Assembly (NCBI GenBank): GCA_004554085.1 | Contig: SFNY01000058.1 | Span: 1-31,705, forward strand | Source of the DNA: Clostridiales bacterium | Lineage (GTDB): Bacteria > Bacillota > Clostridia > Christensenellales > Aristaeellaceae | Reading direction: 5' to 3' | DNA: 31,705 nucleotides | Shown: one piece after another, positions 14,881 to 22,555 of the stretch | Numbering within the stretch: position 1 is the stretch's first letter | Layout of the letters: every line of letters starts with the position of its first letter | Translations under genes and position numbers: made by a program | The notes under the pieces: model-generated | The model's database searches: none | Seen by the model: only the letters and a program-made list of their open reading frames with translations | What the model was told of the DNA's origin: nothing

Positions 14881-15453
14881 TTAAAACTTGCGCACAAAAT
14901 ACAAGATCCAGCTCACGCTCTCCCGCAGCCGGGCCTTGACGCGCTTGCGCAGCCTCGGGTTGGATTTCGCCGCAGCGCCGCAGGCGTTCATGCTCATATC
15001 CCGGGCCAGCCACAGCGCGCGCTGCAAATGATAGTCGCTGGTGACGAGGATGACGCTGCGCCAGCTGTGCACCGCCATGATCCGAGATGCGTTGCGCAGG
15101 TTCTCCACGGTGTTGACCGACGCATCCTCCAGATGCAGCCGATCACGGGGCACGCCCAGCTTCTCCAGCTGCGCCGCCATCGCGGAGGCCTCGGCGCAGG
15201 GCTCGTCGCCGCCGCGACCGCCGCAGAGGATCAGCTCCCCGGCGAACCCGTCGCGCCACAGCTCCCGGGCCCGGTCGCAGCGCCAGAGCAGCGTTTTGCT
15301 CAGATGGCCGTCCGGGTACACCTTCGCGCCCAGCACCACGATGCAGTCCGCCGCATGCACATCGCGCCGACGGTGGGCACAGATGCACACCGCTGCGCAC
15401 ACAATGCAAAAAAAGAGGGCCGCCGCGCCGGGAATCGCCCACAGCCAGCTCAT
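14881..15453 (-). CDS. YdcF/DUF218 family membrane-anchored protein
   Basis: A 190-residue protein with one N-terminal membrane helix (residues about 4-27) and a DUF218 domain of the YdcF/SanA type. The visible signatures are ADCIVVLGAKVYPDG, the NTVENLRNA motif and the ILVTSDYHLQRALWLAR segment. Related proteins affect the cell envelope and vancomycin sensitivity in enteric bacteria, but the activity is unproven. The ATG overlaps the stop of the previous gene (ATGA), so it is translationally coupled and forms the end of the parA-parB operon. No clear terminator was seen after it. Confidence 0.85.
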   Translation of the reverse strand: MSWLWAIPGAAALFFCIVCAAVCICAHRRRDVHAADCIVVLGAKVYPDGHLSKTLLWRCDRARELWRDGFAGELILCGGRGGDEPCAEASAMAAQLEKLGVPRDRLHLEDASVNTVENLRNASRIMAVHSWRSVILVTSDYHLQRALWLARDMSMNACGAAAKSNPRLRKRVKARLRESVSWILYFVRKF

Positions 15454-15926
15454 GGCTGGGCCTCCCCGCAGCGCCGCACGCCCGTCACATGCCGCCCGCA
15501 GCTCTCCAGCTCGATTTCCTCGCCCGGCTCCGGAATCTGATCGGCGTGATCCGCGTTCACATAGAAGATGCGGCTGTCGCCGTCATCCAGGCACACCTGC
15601 AATTCCCGCACCCGCGCGCCGTCCTGCATCTCAGGTTGCTCCTTCAGTAAGTCCACCGTGCAGATCACGCAGCGCCGCAGGCCGCTGTCCAGCTCCCGCA
15701 GGAATCTTCGATAGCGCAGCGCAGGCCACAGGCACAGATCCCCCAGAAACAGCGCGGTGACAAAGCCCAGCAGCAGCGCCGCCAGCATCGCCCAGCGCCA
15801 GCCCAGCAGAATTCCCGCGACATAGGCAGCCAGCAGCGCAAGCTCCGCGCCGCCCAGAATCAGCATCCACTTGCGTGCAAGCTGCTCCGCGCGTCGCCGG
15901 TCTTCCTGCGTGTACAGGGAATTCAC
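15450..15926 (-). CDS. Hypothetical two-helix membrane protein
   Basis: A 158-residue protein that I do not recognise. A charged N-terminus of about 20 residues is followed by two hydrophobic helices (about 21-43 and 45-68). A soluble C-terminal domain of about 90 residues follows, with small beta-like segments (YVNADHADQ, GEEIELESCG). It overlaps the parB stop by four bases (ATGA) and the next gene by four bases, so the four genes form a tight operon. No function is assigned; the context suggests an envelope role or chance co-transcription. Confidence 0.75.
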   Translation of the reverse strand: MNSLYTQEDRRRAEQLARKWMLILGGAELALLAAYVAGILLGWRWAMLAALLLGFVTALFLGDLCLWPALRYRRFLRELDSGLRRCVICTVDLLKEQPEMQDGARVRELQVCLDDGDSRIFYVNADHADQIPEPGEEIELESCGRHVTGVRRCGEAQP

Positions 15927-16825
15927 AGCTTGCCCTCTCCGGCCATCTCCAGCACCTCCCAGATGCGCTGCAGATCGTCCGAACTGTAATAGAACAGCGT
16001 CAGCTTGCCGCTGTCCTGGGTGCCGTCCAGCTTCGCGCGCGTGCCGAACAGCTCCCGCGCCATGCCCTCCAGGCGGCTGAACTGCTGATCCCGCACCTTC
16101 ACCGGCTTGGGTTCCTCCTGCTTCACCGGCTGAGCGCAGATGCGCTCCAGCTGGCGCACCGACCAGCCCTGCTGCACGGTGAGGTTGGCAAGCTGCACCT
16201 GGCGCTTTTTGTCCACCGTCACCAGCGCCCGCGCGTGGCCCGCAGACAGCTTGCCCTCGATCAGCAGCTGCTGCACGCTTTCCTCCAGCGTCAGCAGGCG
16301 CAACAGGTTCGCCACCGCCGGGCGGCTCTTGCCCAGGCGCTCGGCAACCTTCTCCTGGGTCAGGCTGCTCTCCTCCATCAGGCGCTTCACGCCCAGGGCC
16401 TCCTCGATGGGATTCAGATCGTCGCGCTGCAGGTTCTCAATCAGCGCAGCCTCCAGGCGGCGCTGATCGTCCCAGTTGCGCACGATGGCCGGAATCTCCT
16501 CCAGCCCCGCCATGCGCGACGCACGGTAGCGGCGCTCGCCCGCGATGATGCTGTACCGCTCGCCGCTCTCCGCCACGATGATCGGCTGAATCACGCCCAC
16601 CGATTCAATGGACGCGGCCAGATCCCGCAGCGCATCTTCGTCAAAGGTTCTGCGGGGCTGATCCCGGTTGGGATCGATCAGGCGAATGGGCAGCATGCGC
16701 ACCGCATCCCGAACCTCCTCCTGCTTCGGTTCCGGCTCCGGCGCAGCCTTCGGCTGCTCCACGACGTCGTCGCCCAGCAGCGCGCCCAATCCGCGGCCCA
16801 GTCCGCGCTGTACCTTCTTCGCCAT
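15923..16825 (-). CDS. parB: Chromosome partitioning protein ParB (Spo0J family)
   Basis: A 300-residue DNA-binding CTPase. The N-terminus RGLGRGLGALLG is typical of chromosomal ParB and is the ParA-contacting segment. The ParB/Srx domain carries GERRYRAS at residues 96-103 (CTP-binding C motif). A helix-turn-helix lies at about 155-178 (LTQEKVAERLGKSRPAVANL), and a C-terminal dimer domain follows a charged linker. It would load onto parS sites near the origin as a sliding clamp and work with ParA. It starts four bases after the parA stop. No consensus parS site was seen in the window. Confidence 0.95.
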   Translation of the reverse strand: MAKKVQRGLGRGLGALLGDDVVEQPKAAPEPEPKQEEVRDAVRMLPIRLIDPNRDQPRRTFDEDALRDLAASIESVGVIQPIIVAESGERYSIIAGERRYRASRMAGLEEIPAIVRNWDDQRRLEAALIENLQRDDLNPIEEALGVKRLMEESSLTQEKVAERLGKSRPAVANLLRLLTLEESVQQLLIEGKLSAGHARALVTVDKKRQVQLANLTVQQGWSVRQLERICAQPVKQEEPKPVKVRDQQFSRLEGMARELFGTRAKLDGTQDSGKLTLFYYSSDDLQRIWEVLEMAGEGKL

Positions 16826-16828
16826 GCC

Positions 16829-17593
16829 TTACACCCCTTTCCTCTCAATCAGCTCCTGCGCCAGCTCCCCGTACGCCTTCGCGCCGATGCAGCGCGGGTC
16901 GTAGAGGTGAATGGGCAGGCCGTAGCTCGGCGCCTCGCTCAGGCGCACGTTTCGCGGAATCATCGTCTCAAACAGCTCGTTCGGGAAGTGGCTGCGCACC
17001 TCCTGCACCACCTGCGCGCACAGGTTCGTGCGTGAGTCAAACATCGTAAGCAATATGCCCTCGATGGACAGATTGGGGTTGAGCTTCTTGCGCATGAGCT
17101 TCACCGTGTTCATCAGCTGGCCCAGGCCCTCCAGCGCGTAGTATTCGCACTGAATGGGAATCAGCACACTGTCGGCAGCGGTCAGGGCGTTGATCGTCAG
17201 AAGGCTCAGCGACGGCGGGCAATCGATCAGGATGGCGTCGTAGTCCCCGCGCACCGCCTGAAGTGCGTCCTTCAGCAGCATCTCGCGGTTCTCCACGCCC
17301 ACCAGCTCGATCTCCGCGCCCGCCAGCTCGATGGCCGTCGGGATCAGATCCAGCGTGCCGAAGCCCGTGGGGAGAATGGCCTCCCGGGCCTCCGCGTCGC
17401 CGATGAGCACGTCGTAGACCGTATTCTCGCCTTCGCCGGCCTTGCCCAGACCGCTGGTGGCGTTGCCCTGGGGATCGATGTCCACCAGCAGCACGCGCTT
17501 GCCCTTCGCCGCCAGGCATGCGGATAGGTTCACGGCGGTGGTCGTCTTGCCCACGCCGCCCTTCTGATTTGTCACTGCAATGATCTTGCCCAA
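16829..17593 (-). CDS. parA: Chromosome partitioning ATPase ParA (Soj family)
   Basis: A 254-residue deviant Walker ATPase. KGGVGKTT at residues 11-18 holds the signature lysine of the ParA/MinD family. DIDPQGNAT and LIDCPPSLS are the Walker A' and B segments. The length is that of chromosomal Soj. The start is taken as TTG at 17593, because AGGTGG lies five bases upstream and the product then begins MGKIIAVTNQKGG as in the family; a GTG at 17602 would add three residues. It is the first gene of the parA-parB operon, with a promoter at 17632-17660. Confidence 0.94.
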   Translation of the reverse strand: MGKIIAVTNQKGGVGKTTTAVNLSACLAAKGKRVLLVDIDPQGNATSGLGKAGEGENTVYDVLIGDAEAREAILPTGFGTLDLIPTAIELAGAEIELVGVENREMLLKDALQAVRGDYDAILIDCPPSLSLLTINALTAADSVLIPIQCEYYALEGLGQLMNTVKLMRKKLNPNLSIEGILLTMFDSRTNLCAQVVQEVRSHFPNELFETMIPRNVRLSEAPSYGLPIHLYDPRCIGAKAYGELAQELIERKGV

Positions 17594-17631
17594 TGCTTCC
17601 ACCTGTCTCTTACAGAAATATCTATTCTATT

Positions 17632-17660
17632 ATTATATCGAAAAGCACCGCCGCGCACAA
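17632..17660 (-). promoter_or_regulatory. Promoter of the parA-parB operon
   Basis: On the minus strand, -35 TTGTGC (17655-17660), 17-base spacer, and consensus -10 TATAAT (17632-17637). Confidence 0.7.
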
Positions 17661-17733
17661 GACTTGCTGTGAAAAGATTCCGCGATTGTCCCGGTGCGGA
17701 AATTATCATCGGTACACAGTCTTTCCAAAATAC

Positions 17734-17758
17734 AAAAAACCGGCACTTGCGTACCGGC
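17734..17758 (-). terminator. Rho-independent terminator of the ribosomal protein / rpoA operon
   Basis: On the minus strand, GCCGGTAC and GTGCCGGT form an 8-base-pair stem (two G-U) capped by the stable GNRA-type loop GCAA and followed by six T residues. It lies 22 bases past the rplQ stop. Confidence 0.88.
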
Positions 17759-17779
17759 TCTTTGCATCTCGCTCCTCAA

Positions 17780-18292
17780 TCAGACGAGCTCGACAATCAC
17801 CATCTCGGCAGCGTCGCCGCGACGGGGGCCCATCTTGACGATGCGGGTGTATCCGCCGCCCTGGCCCTTCTCCTCCGCGCGCTTCTTGTACTTCGGCGCG
17901 ATTTCACGGAAGAGCTTCTCCACGACCTGATGCTTGACCTGCTTCTGACGCGCCTTGAAATCGTCACGATCCTCATCCTTGTTCTGGATGGCGGGGATGT
18001 CGTACAGATAGCGCATCACGCGGCGGCGGGCAGCCAGGCGCTCGGGAGAGTCGTTGGTCACGGTGAGCTCAACGATCTGCTGCTTGTCGTTCTTGGTCTT
18101 CTTGGTCAGTTCGACGGTATTATCACACTGACGCATTGCGATGGTGATCAGATGCTCAGCCATGGACTGAACTTCCTTGCCACGTGCGAGAGTGGTTTCG
18201 ATCTTTCCGTACCAGATCAGATTGGTGACCTGATTGCGAAGCATCGCCATTCTCTGGTCGGACGGACGGCCCAACTTGCGATGATTGGCCAT
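17780..18292 (-). CDS. rplQ: 50S ribosomal protein L17
   Basis: A 170-residue L17, at the mouth of the exit tunnel. The N-terminus HRKLGRPSDQRMAMLRNQ and the C-terminus GGYTRIVKMGPRRGDAAEMV are canonical. It is longer than the 115-130 residues of many bacteria because of an insertion of about 50 charged residues in the middle (about 60-120). Such insertions are seen in several Clostridia. It is the last gene of the alpha operon, 41 bases after rpoA, with a GGGAGG site, and is followed by a terminator. Confidence 0.97.
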   Translation of the reverse strand: MANHRKLGRPSDQRMAMLRNQVTNLIWYGKIETTLARGKEVQSMAEHLITIAMRQCDNTVELTKKTKNDKQQIVELTVTNDSPERLAARRRVMRYLYDIPAIQNKDEDRDDFKARQKQVKHQVVEKLFREIAPKYKKRAEEKGQGGGYTRIVKMGPRRGDAAEMVIVELV

Positions 18293-18333
18293 TGCTGGTT
18301 CCTCCCTTGATGCTCAATATCGGTATCCCGGCG

Positions 18334-19305
18334 TTATTCTTCGCTCGACTTGAGGGAAAGGCCCAGAGCCACGAGCTTCTGCTCCACTTCCTCAAGCGAC
18401 TTTTTGCCGAGGTTGCGCACCTTCATCATGTCCTCCTGGTTGCGCTGCACGAGTTCCGCGACGGTATTGATGCCCGCGCGCTTCAGGCAGTTGAACGCGC
18501 GCACGGAAAGATCCAGCTCCTCGATGGTCATCTCGAGAACCTTCTCCTTCTTGTCGTCCTCCTGCTCGGTATAATCCACTCGCACAACATTCACCGTCAG
18601 GTCGATGAAGAGGCGCATATTGTTGGTTAAGATCTGCGCTGCGGAAGCCAGGGCCTCCTTCGGCAGAATGCTACCGTTGGTCCACACCTCGATGGTCAGC
18701 TTATCGTAGTCGGTAACCTGGCCCACGCGGGTGTCCTCCACCGCGTAGCTCACTTTTCGAATCGGGGTAAAAATAGAATCGACCGGGATCACGCCGATCG
18801 GCATGCCGCCGATCTTGTTGCGTTCAATGGAAAGCTGCTTGTTGCGCTCCGCCGATACGTATCCCCTGCCACGCTCCAGCGTGATCTGCATCTGCAGATG
18901 CGCGCCTTCAGACAGCGTGGCAATGTGCAATTCGGGGTTGACAATCTCAACCTCGTCGTCAATCCTGATGTCGCCGGCCGTGACTTCGCAGGGGCCGTGG
19001 GCATCAATCGCCACGATTTTCGGATGCTCGGTAAAGAGCTTTGCAGAGAGAAGCTTGATGTTCAGAATCAGTTCTGCAACGTCTTCTTTCACACCGGGGA
19101 CGGTCGAAAACTCATGCTGCACACCCTCGATTCGGACGCTGGTTGCTGCGACGCCCGGGAGCGAGTTCAAAAGCACGCGGCGCAGGGAATTGCCCAGCGT
19201 CTGACCAAAGCCGCGCTCCAGGGGATTCACAACGAACTTGCCATATCGGTTGTTTTCGCCGATCTCTACACGTTCGATTTTGGGTTTTTCGATTTGATCG
19301 ATCAT
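18334..19305 (-). CDS. rpoA: DNA-directed RNA polymerase subunit alpha
   Basis: A full 323-residue alpha subunit. The N-terminal assembly domain includes PLERGFGQTLGNSLRRVLL and the GVQHEFSTVPGVKEDV loop. The C-terminal domain, which contacts UP elements and activators, includes LDLSVRAFNCLKRAGINT and VRNLGKKSLEEV. Start with GAGGAGG. The rpsD-rpoA gap is 125 bases with no clear promoter. The gene reads without interruption, unlike its neighbour rpsK. Confidence 0.98.
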   Translation of the reverse strand: MIDQIEKPKIERVEIGENNRYGKFVVNPLERGFGQTLGNSLRRVLLNSLPGVAATSVRIEGVQHEFSTVPGVKEDVAELILNIKLLSAKLFTEHPKIVAIDAHGPCEVTAGDIRIDDEVEIVNPELHIATLSEGAHLQMQITLERGRGYVSAERNKQLSIERNKIGGMPIGVIPVDSIFTPIRKVSYAVEDTRVGQVTDYDKLTIEVWTNGSILPKEALASAAQILTNNMRLFIDLTVNVVRVDYTEQEDDKKEKVLEMTIEELDLSVRAFNCLKRAGINTVAELVQRNQEDMMKVRNLGKKSLEEVEQKLVALGLSLKSSEE

Positions 19306-19430
19306 TCAGCGTTTCCTCCTCTCCTATCACGATCCAATTTGAGGATCGCTGCGCTTTATCGCCCGCACAGGCCTGCACATATACAAATCGAGCCACGAGC
19401 GACACTACCTGCGTTCCTAGGATCCGTAAT

Positions 19431-20057
19431 TTAACGGGAGTACAGCTCGACGATGAGGTTTTCCTGAATCGTCAGATCGATTTCTTCGCGCTTCGGCATT
19501 GCCTCAACGGTAGCCTTCAGGTTCGCTGCGTCGATGGTCAGCCAGCTGGGCATGACCTTGCCGGTGCCTTCGCGCAGACCCTTGAAGTACTCATTTTCAG
19601 CGGTCTTTTCCTTGACGGTGATCACGTCGCCAGCCTTGACCAGATAGGAGGGGATGTCCACCTTCTTGCCGTTGACCAGGATGTGGCCGTGCATAACCAG
19701 CTGACGGGCCATGGGGCGGCTGCTGCCAAAGCCAACGCGATAGACCACGTTGTCCAGGCGGCGCTCCAGCAGAACCAGCAGGTTCTCGCCGGTGATGCCC
19801 TTCTGACGGTCGGCTTCTTCAAAATAATGATGGAACTGGTTCTCCAGAACGCCATAAGCGCGCTTCGCCTTCTGCTTCTCACGCAGCTGCAGGCCGTACT
19901 CGCTCATCTTGCGCTGGCGCGCCTGACCATGCTCTCCGGGAGGGGTGGGACGCTTGCCAACGGTACAATTCGGGCCATAGCATTTTTCGCCCTTCAAAAA
20001 GAGCTTGCAACCTTCACGACGGCAGAGGCGGCAAACGGAACCGGTATATCTTGCCAT
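19431..20057 (-). CDS. rpsD: 30S ribosomal protein S4 (zinc-finger form)
   Basis: A 208-residue S4, a primary 16S rRNA binder. The N-terminus MARYTGSVCRLCRREGCKLF and the following KCYGPNC supply four cysteines for a zinc site, the C+ form of S4. The S4 RNA-binding domain is seen at RLDNVVYRVGFGSSRPMARQ. The ATG at 20057 follows GGAGG by eight bases; a longer frame upstream is the remnant of the rpsK end and should not be translated. Confidence 0.97.
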   Translation of the reverse strand: MARYTGSVCRLCRREGCKLFLKGEKCYGPNCTVGKRPTPPGEHGQARQRKMSEYGLQLREKQKAKRAYGVLENQFHHYFEEADRQKGITGENLLVLLERRLDNVVYRVGFGSSRPMARQLVMHGHILVNGKKVDIPSYLVKAGDVITVKEKTAENEYFKGLREGTGKVMPSWLTIDAANLKATVEAMPKREEIDLTIQENLIVELYSR

Positions 20058-20073
20058 TTGTTTGTACCTCCAA

Positions 20074-20389
20074 TTACACTCTTCTGCGCTTGGGCGGACG
20101 GCATCCATTGTGCGGCGGAGCCGGGGCCCTTGACATAGACCTCAACGGTCTTCAGGCCATACTCCAGCGCCGCCTTTGCGGCGGTCTCAGCAGCGGACTG
20201 GGCTGCGAACGGCGTGGACTTCTTGCTGCCGCGGAAACCGAGTCCGCCAGCGGATGCCCAGCTCAGCGCGTTGCCGGCGGTGTCCGTGATGGTCACGATC
20301 GTATTGTTGAAAGAAGAGCGGATATGGGCTGCGCCACGCTCGACGAGCTTCTTCTCGCGGCGCTTGCGGGTAACCCTTACTTCTTTTTC
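20074..20389 (-). pseudogene. rpsK: 30S ribosomal protein S11, with internal deletion and no start codon
   Basis: The body of S11 is clear: TRKRREKKLVERGAAHIRSS, TDTAGNALSWASAGGLGFRG and KSTPFAAQSAAETAAKAALE, up to VYVKGPGS. After GPGS only four bases (GCCG) separate it from CAC AAT GGA TGC, which encodes the normal C-terminus HNGCRPPKRRRV and stop at 20074. About 26 residues (GREAAIRAL... to ...TPIP in the family) are missing, a net loss of 74 bases that shifts the frame. At the other end no ATG, GTG or TTG is available in frame before GTG 20296; the coding frame instead merges with the rpsM stop region. S11 is essential, so the sequence as given is probably an artefact. Confidence 0.9.
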
Positions 20390-20748
20390 TTACCGGCAGC
20401 CTGCTTCTTCGGGCCCTTGCGGGTGCGCGCGTTCTGCTTGGTATTCTGGCCGCGCACGGGGAGACCACGGCGGTGGCGCAGGCCACGATAGCAGCCGATC
20501 TCCATCAGGCGCTTGATGTTCATGGAAACCTCACGGCGAAGGTCACCTTCAACCTTGAGATGATGGTCGATGTAGTCACGCAGCTTACCGATATCTTCCT
20601 CGGTCAGATCCTTCACGCGCACATCCGGGTTGATGCCGGTGGCGGCGATGATCTCGTCTGCGGTAGTACGGCCGATGCCGTAGATATACGTCAGGGCGAT
20701 TTCAATGCGTTTCTCCCTGGGAAGGTCGACACCCGAGATTCGTGCCAT
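20377..20748 (-). CDS. rpsM: 30S ribosomal protein S13
   Basis: A 123-residue S13, in the head of the small subunit. MARISGVDLPREKRIEIALT, the YIYGIGRTTADEI helix-hairpin-helix and the basic tail RGQNTKQNARTRKGPKK are canonical. The C-terminal AAGKKKK may be altered, since the downstream junction with rpsK appears deleted. It starts a new transcript from the promoter at 20920-20949, with GGAGG 11 bases before the ATG. Confidence 0.95.
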   Translation of the reverse strand: MARISGVDLPREKRIEIALTYIYGIGRTTADEIIAATGINPDVRVKDLTEEDIGKLRDYIDHHLKVEGDLRREVSMNIKRLMEIGCYRGLRHRRGLPVRGQNTKQNARTRKGPKKQAAGKKKK

Positions 20749-21139
20749 GGGATGAATGCACCTCCAACTTACTTACGCTTGTGGTGTTTGACGCTTGGCG
20801 ATTCGTCAAACGGGTTATTTGAAAAGCTTCGGAAAACACACCGATTCCCTGCGCGCCATCAGCATTGACGCCCAGGTTCGCGGCGCATCAGCCGCTCCGA
20901 AATCTATTCAGACTAAATGATTATACCACAACTCAACGTAAAATTGCAATCCAAAGATTCGCCTTTGCGTTAATTTACGCTGTTATCTTGTGTTATTTTT
21001 TTGGTTTTATGCCAATACGCAAGAAATCTGAGCGTACAGTTTGCATCTTTCTTCTGCAATTGCAGCTTTTGATGCATCCTGTGCGCCCAGAGATGTGGTT
21101 CGCCGCGAGGGTACGCGGCCTTGAGCCCATCTATTCAGA
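20749..21139 (-). promoter_or_regulatory. rpmJ-rpsM intergenic region with rpsM leader
   Basis: A 391-base gap inside a cluster where neighbours are usually under 60 bases apart. Its AT-rich centre holds the promoter at 20920-20949. The predicted leader of about 165 bases contains the inverted repeat TTTGACG / CGTCAAA (20787-20793 and 20804-20810). A GC-rich stem GCCGCG / CGCGGC (21102-21119), without a T-run, lies shortly after rpmJ. The leader may be a site for ribosomal-protein feedback; that is inference. Confidence 0.6.
20920..20949 (-). promoter_or_regulatory. Internal promoter for rpsM-rpsK-rpsD-rpoA-rplQ
   Basis: On the minus strand, -10 TATAAT (20920-20925) is preceded by TGG, giving an extended -10, and a -35 TTGCAA (20944-20949) lies 18 bases further up. 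Confidence 0.85.
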
Positions 21140-21253
21140 TCAGCCCTGCTTCTGCTTGTGCTTGGGGTTCTCGCAAATGATCATCACGCGACCCTTGCGC
21201 TTGATAACCTTGCACTTCTCGCAGATGGGTTTTACGGAAGGTCTTACTTTCAT
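21140..21253 (-). CDS. rpmJ: 50S ribosomal protein L36
   Basis: A 37-residue protein beginning MKVRPSVKPICEKC and ending with the KHKQKQG tail. The zinc ligands Cys11, Cys14, Cys27 and His32 of the C+ form are present. It has GGAGG eight bases upstream and follows infA by 28 bases. Confidence 0.97.
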   Translation of the reverse strand: MKVRPSVKPICEKCKVIKRKGRVMIICENPKHKQKQG

Positions 21254-21281
21254 GATGCTGCCTCCTTCTTCATCCAATCGA

Positions 21282-21503
21282 TCAGTTCTTGCTGCGCCAG
21301 GTGATCCGACCTCGGGTCAGATCATAGGGCGAGAGCTCGATCGTTACCTTGTCGCCCGGATAGATGCGGATGTAGTTCATGCGCATCTTGCCGGAAACGT
21401 GCGCCAATATCTTGTGCCCGTTGGGCAGTTCTACCTCGAACATGGCGTTGGGATAAGATTCTGTGACAACGCCTTCAACTTCAATAACATCGGACTTGGA
21501 CAC
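21282..21503 (-). CDS. infA: Translation initiation factor IF-1
   Basis: A 73-residue OB-fold protein that binds the A site of the 30S subunit during initiation. MSKSDVIEVEGVVTESYPNA and the end LSPYDLTRGRITWRSK are canonical. I choose GTG at 21503, two bases after the KOW-protein stop codon, because the product then starts MSKSD as in the family and GGAGG lies 10 bases upstream. An in-frame ATG at 21530 adds nine residues not found in IF-1 and has no binding site. Confidence 0.95.
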   Translation of the reverse strand: MSKSDVIEVEGVVTESYPNAMFEVELPNGHKILAHVSGKMRMNYIRIYPGDKVTIELSPYDLTRGRITWRSKN

Positions 21504-21505
21504 GC

Positions 21506-21778
21506 CTACTTTTCCTCCCTCTTCAGCCATGTGCGGACTTCATGATTCTCCACCGCCGCGCCCTCGCGCAGGCGGCTGCGAAGCTCCTCCACCACGACGC
21601 CCGTGGTCTTGAGATGCTTGCGACGCTTTTTCTTCAGATGATCCATCGTTCTCAGCCTGCCGTCGGCAAGCATTACGAAATCCTCATCCACTTCCTGAAC
21701 GACGACAAAGCTTCGTCCCTCATCCCGTCCCATTTTGGAAACGACGATTGCGCCAACCTCAATCGGGTATCTGTTCAT
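21506..21778 (-). CDS. KOW domain-containing RNA-binding protein
   Basis: A 90-residue basic protein with a KOW motif near the N-terminus (VGAIVVSKMGRDEGRSFVVV), as in L14e/L27e-type proteins. Genes like this sit between map and infA in many Clostridia. Its ATG overlaps the map stop by four bases, and infA follows after two bases. The C-terminal half is charged (HLKKKRRKHLKTTGVVVEEL). A role in ribosome assembly or translation is likely from context but unproven. Confidence 0.88.
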   Translation of the reverse strand: MNRYPIEVGAIVVSKMGRDEGRSFVVVQEVDEDFVMLADGRLRTMDHLKKKRRKHLKTTGVVVEELRSRLREGAAVENHEVRTWLKREEK

Positions 21779-22551
21779 CGCCGCACTTCCTCCGCAACCT
21801 TTTTGCCCGGATAGGAGAGCACCTCAGGCTCGCCGTCCGTGATCAGCACGGTGTGCTCGTAGTGGGAGCACAGGCTATGATCCCGCGTCACGATGGTCCA
21901 GTCATTGTCCTCGCAATAGACCTTCCAGGTGCCCATCGAGATCATCGGCTCAATTGCGATGGTCATTCCGCGCTGGAGCTTAACGCCCCGGCCGGGATTT
22001 CCATAATTTGGAACATTGGGATCCTCATGCATCTCCTGACCGATGCCGTGGCCGCACAGGTCGCGGATCACTCCGTAGCCGTGCTTCTCGGCATGCGCCT
22101 GAATCGCATGGGAGAGGTCGCCCAGTCGGTTTCCCTCCCGGGCCATGTTTGCGCCGATCCAGAAGCATTCTTCCGTAACGTCCACCAGCTTCTGCGCCAT
22201 GGGGGTTCCCCCGCCGACCAGCACAGAAAAGGCGCTGTCCGACTGCCAGCCGTCCAGGATGACGCCGCAGTCGATGCTCAGAAGCTGCCCCTTGCGGAGC
22301 TTCCTTCTGTCTGCGAAACCATGTACCACCTGATCGTCAACTGAAGCACAGATTGAGAACGGAAAGCCCTCATAGCCCTTGAAGGAGGGGATCGCACCCG
22401 CGTCCCGGATAAGCCTTTCGGCCATCTGATCCAGATGCAGGGTGGTCACACCCGGCTCAATCTCCGCGCGAAGGGCCTCAAGCACGCTGTGCAGCAGCGC
22501 TCCGGCCTTGCGCATCTTCTCGATCTGTGACTCATTTTTAATCGTGATCAT
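21775..22551 (-). CDS. map: Methionine aminopeptidase, type I
   Basis: A 258-residue enzyme that removes the N-terminal methionine from new proteins. The five metal ligands are in family context: Asp in SIDCG, Asp in GWQSDSAF, His in CGHGIGQEMHEDP, Glu in IAIEPM and Glu in HYEHTVLIT. The start MITIKNESQIEKMRKAG at 22551 is five bases after the adk stop and matches the family; a longer frame from 22611 runs inside adk and is rejected. Confidence 0.97.
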   Translation of the reverse strand: MITIKNESQIEKMRKAGALLHSVLEALRAEIEPGVTTLHLDQMAERLIRDAGAIPSFKGYEGFPFSICASVDDQVVHGFADRRKLRKGQLLSIDCGVILDGWQSDSAFSVLVGGGTPMAQKLVDVTEECFWIGANMAREGNRLGDLSHAIQAHAEKHGYGVIRDLCGHGIGQEMHEDPNVPNYGNPGRGVKLQRGMTIAIEPMISMGTWKVYCEDNDWTIVTRDHSLCSHYEHTVLITDGEPEVLSYPGKKVAEEVRR

Positions 22552-22555
22552 GCAG

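Noticed and set aside
14222..15453. Vancomycin resistance locus, suggested by VanW and YdcF/SanA-like genes
   Set aside because: VanW domains and DUF218 proteins are widespread; no vanH, ligase, vanX or vanRS genes are present.
20819..20869. Short open frame in the rpsM leader (ATGCTGATGGCG...)
   Set aside because: It is only 16 codons long with no convincing ribosome binding site; not enough to call a leader peptide.
21054..21065. Palindrome CTGCAATTGCAG downstream of rpmJ
   Set aside because: Twelve bases, single copy, no T-tract and not placed at a promoter; it may be chance.
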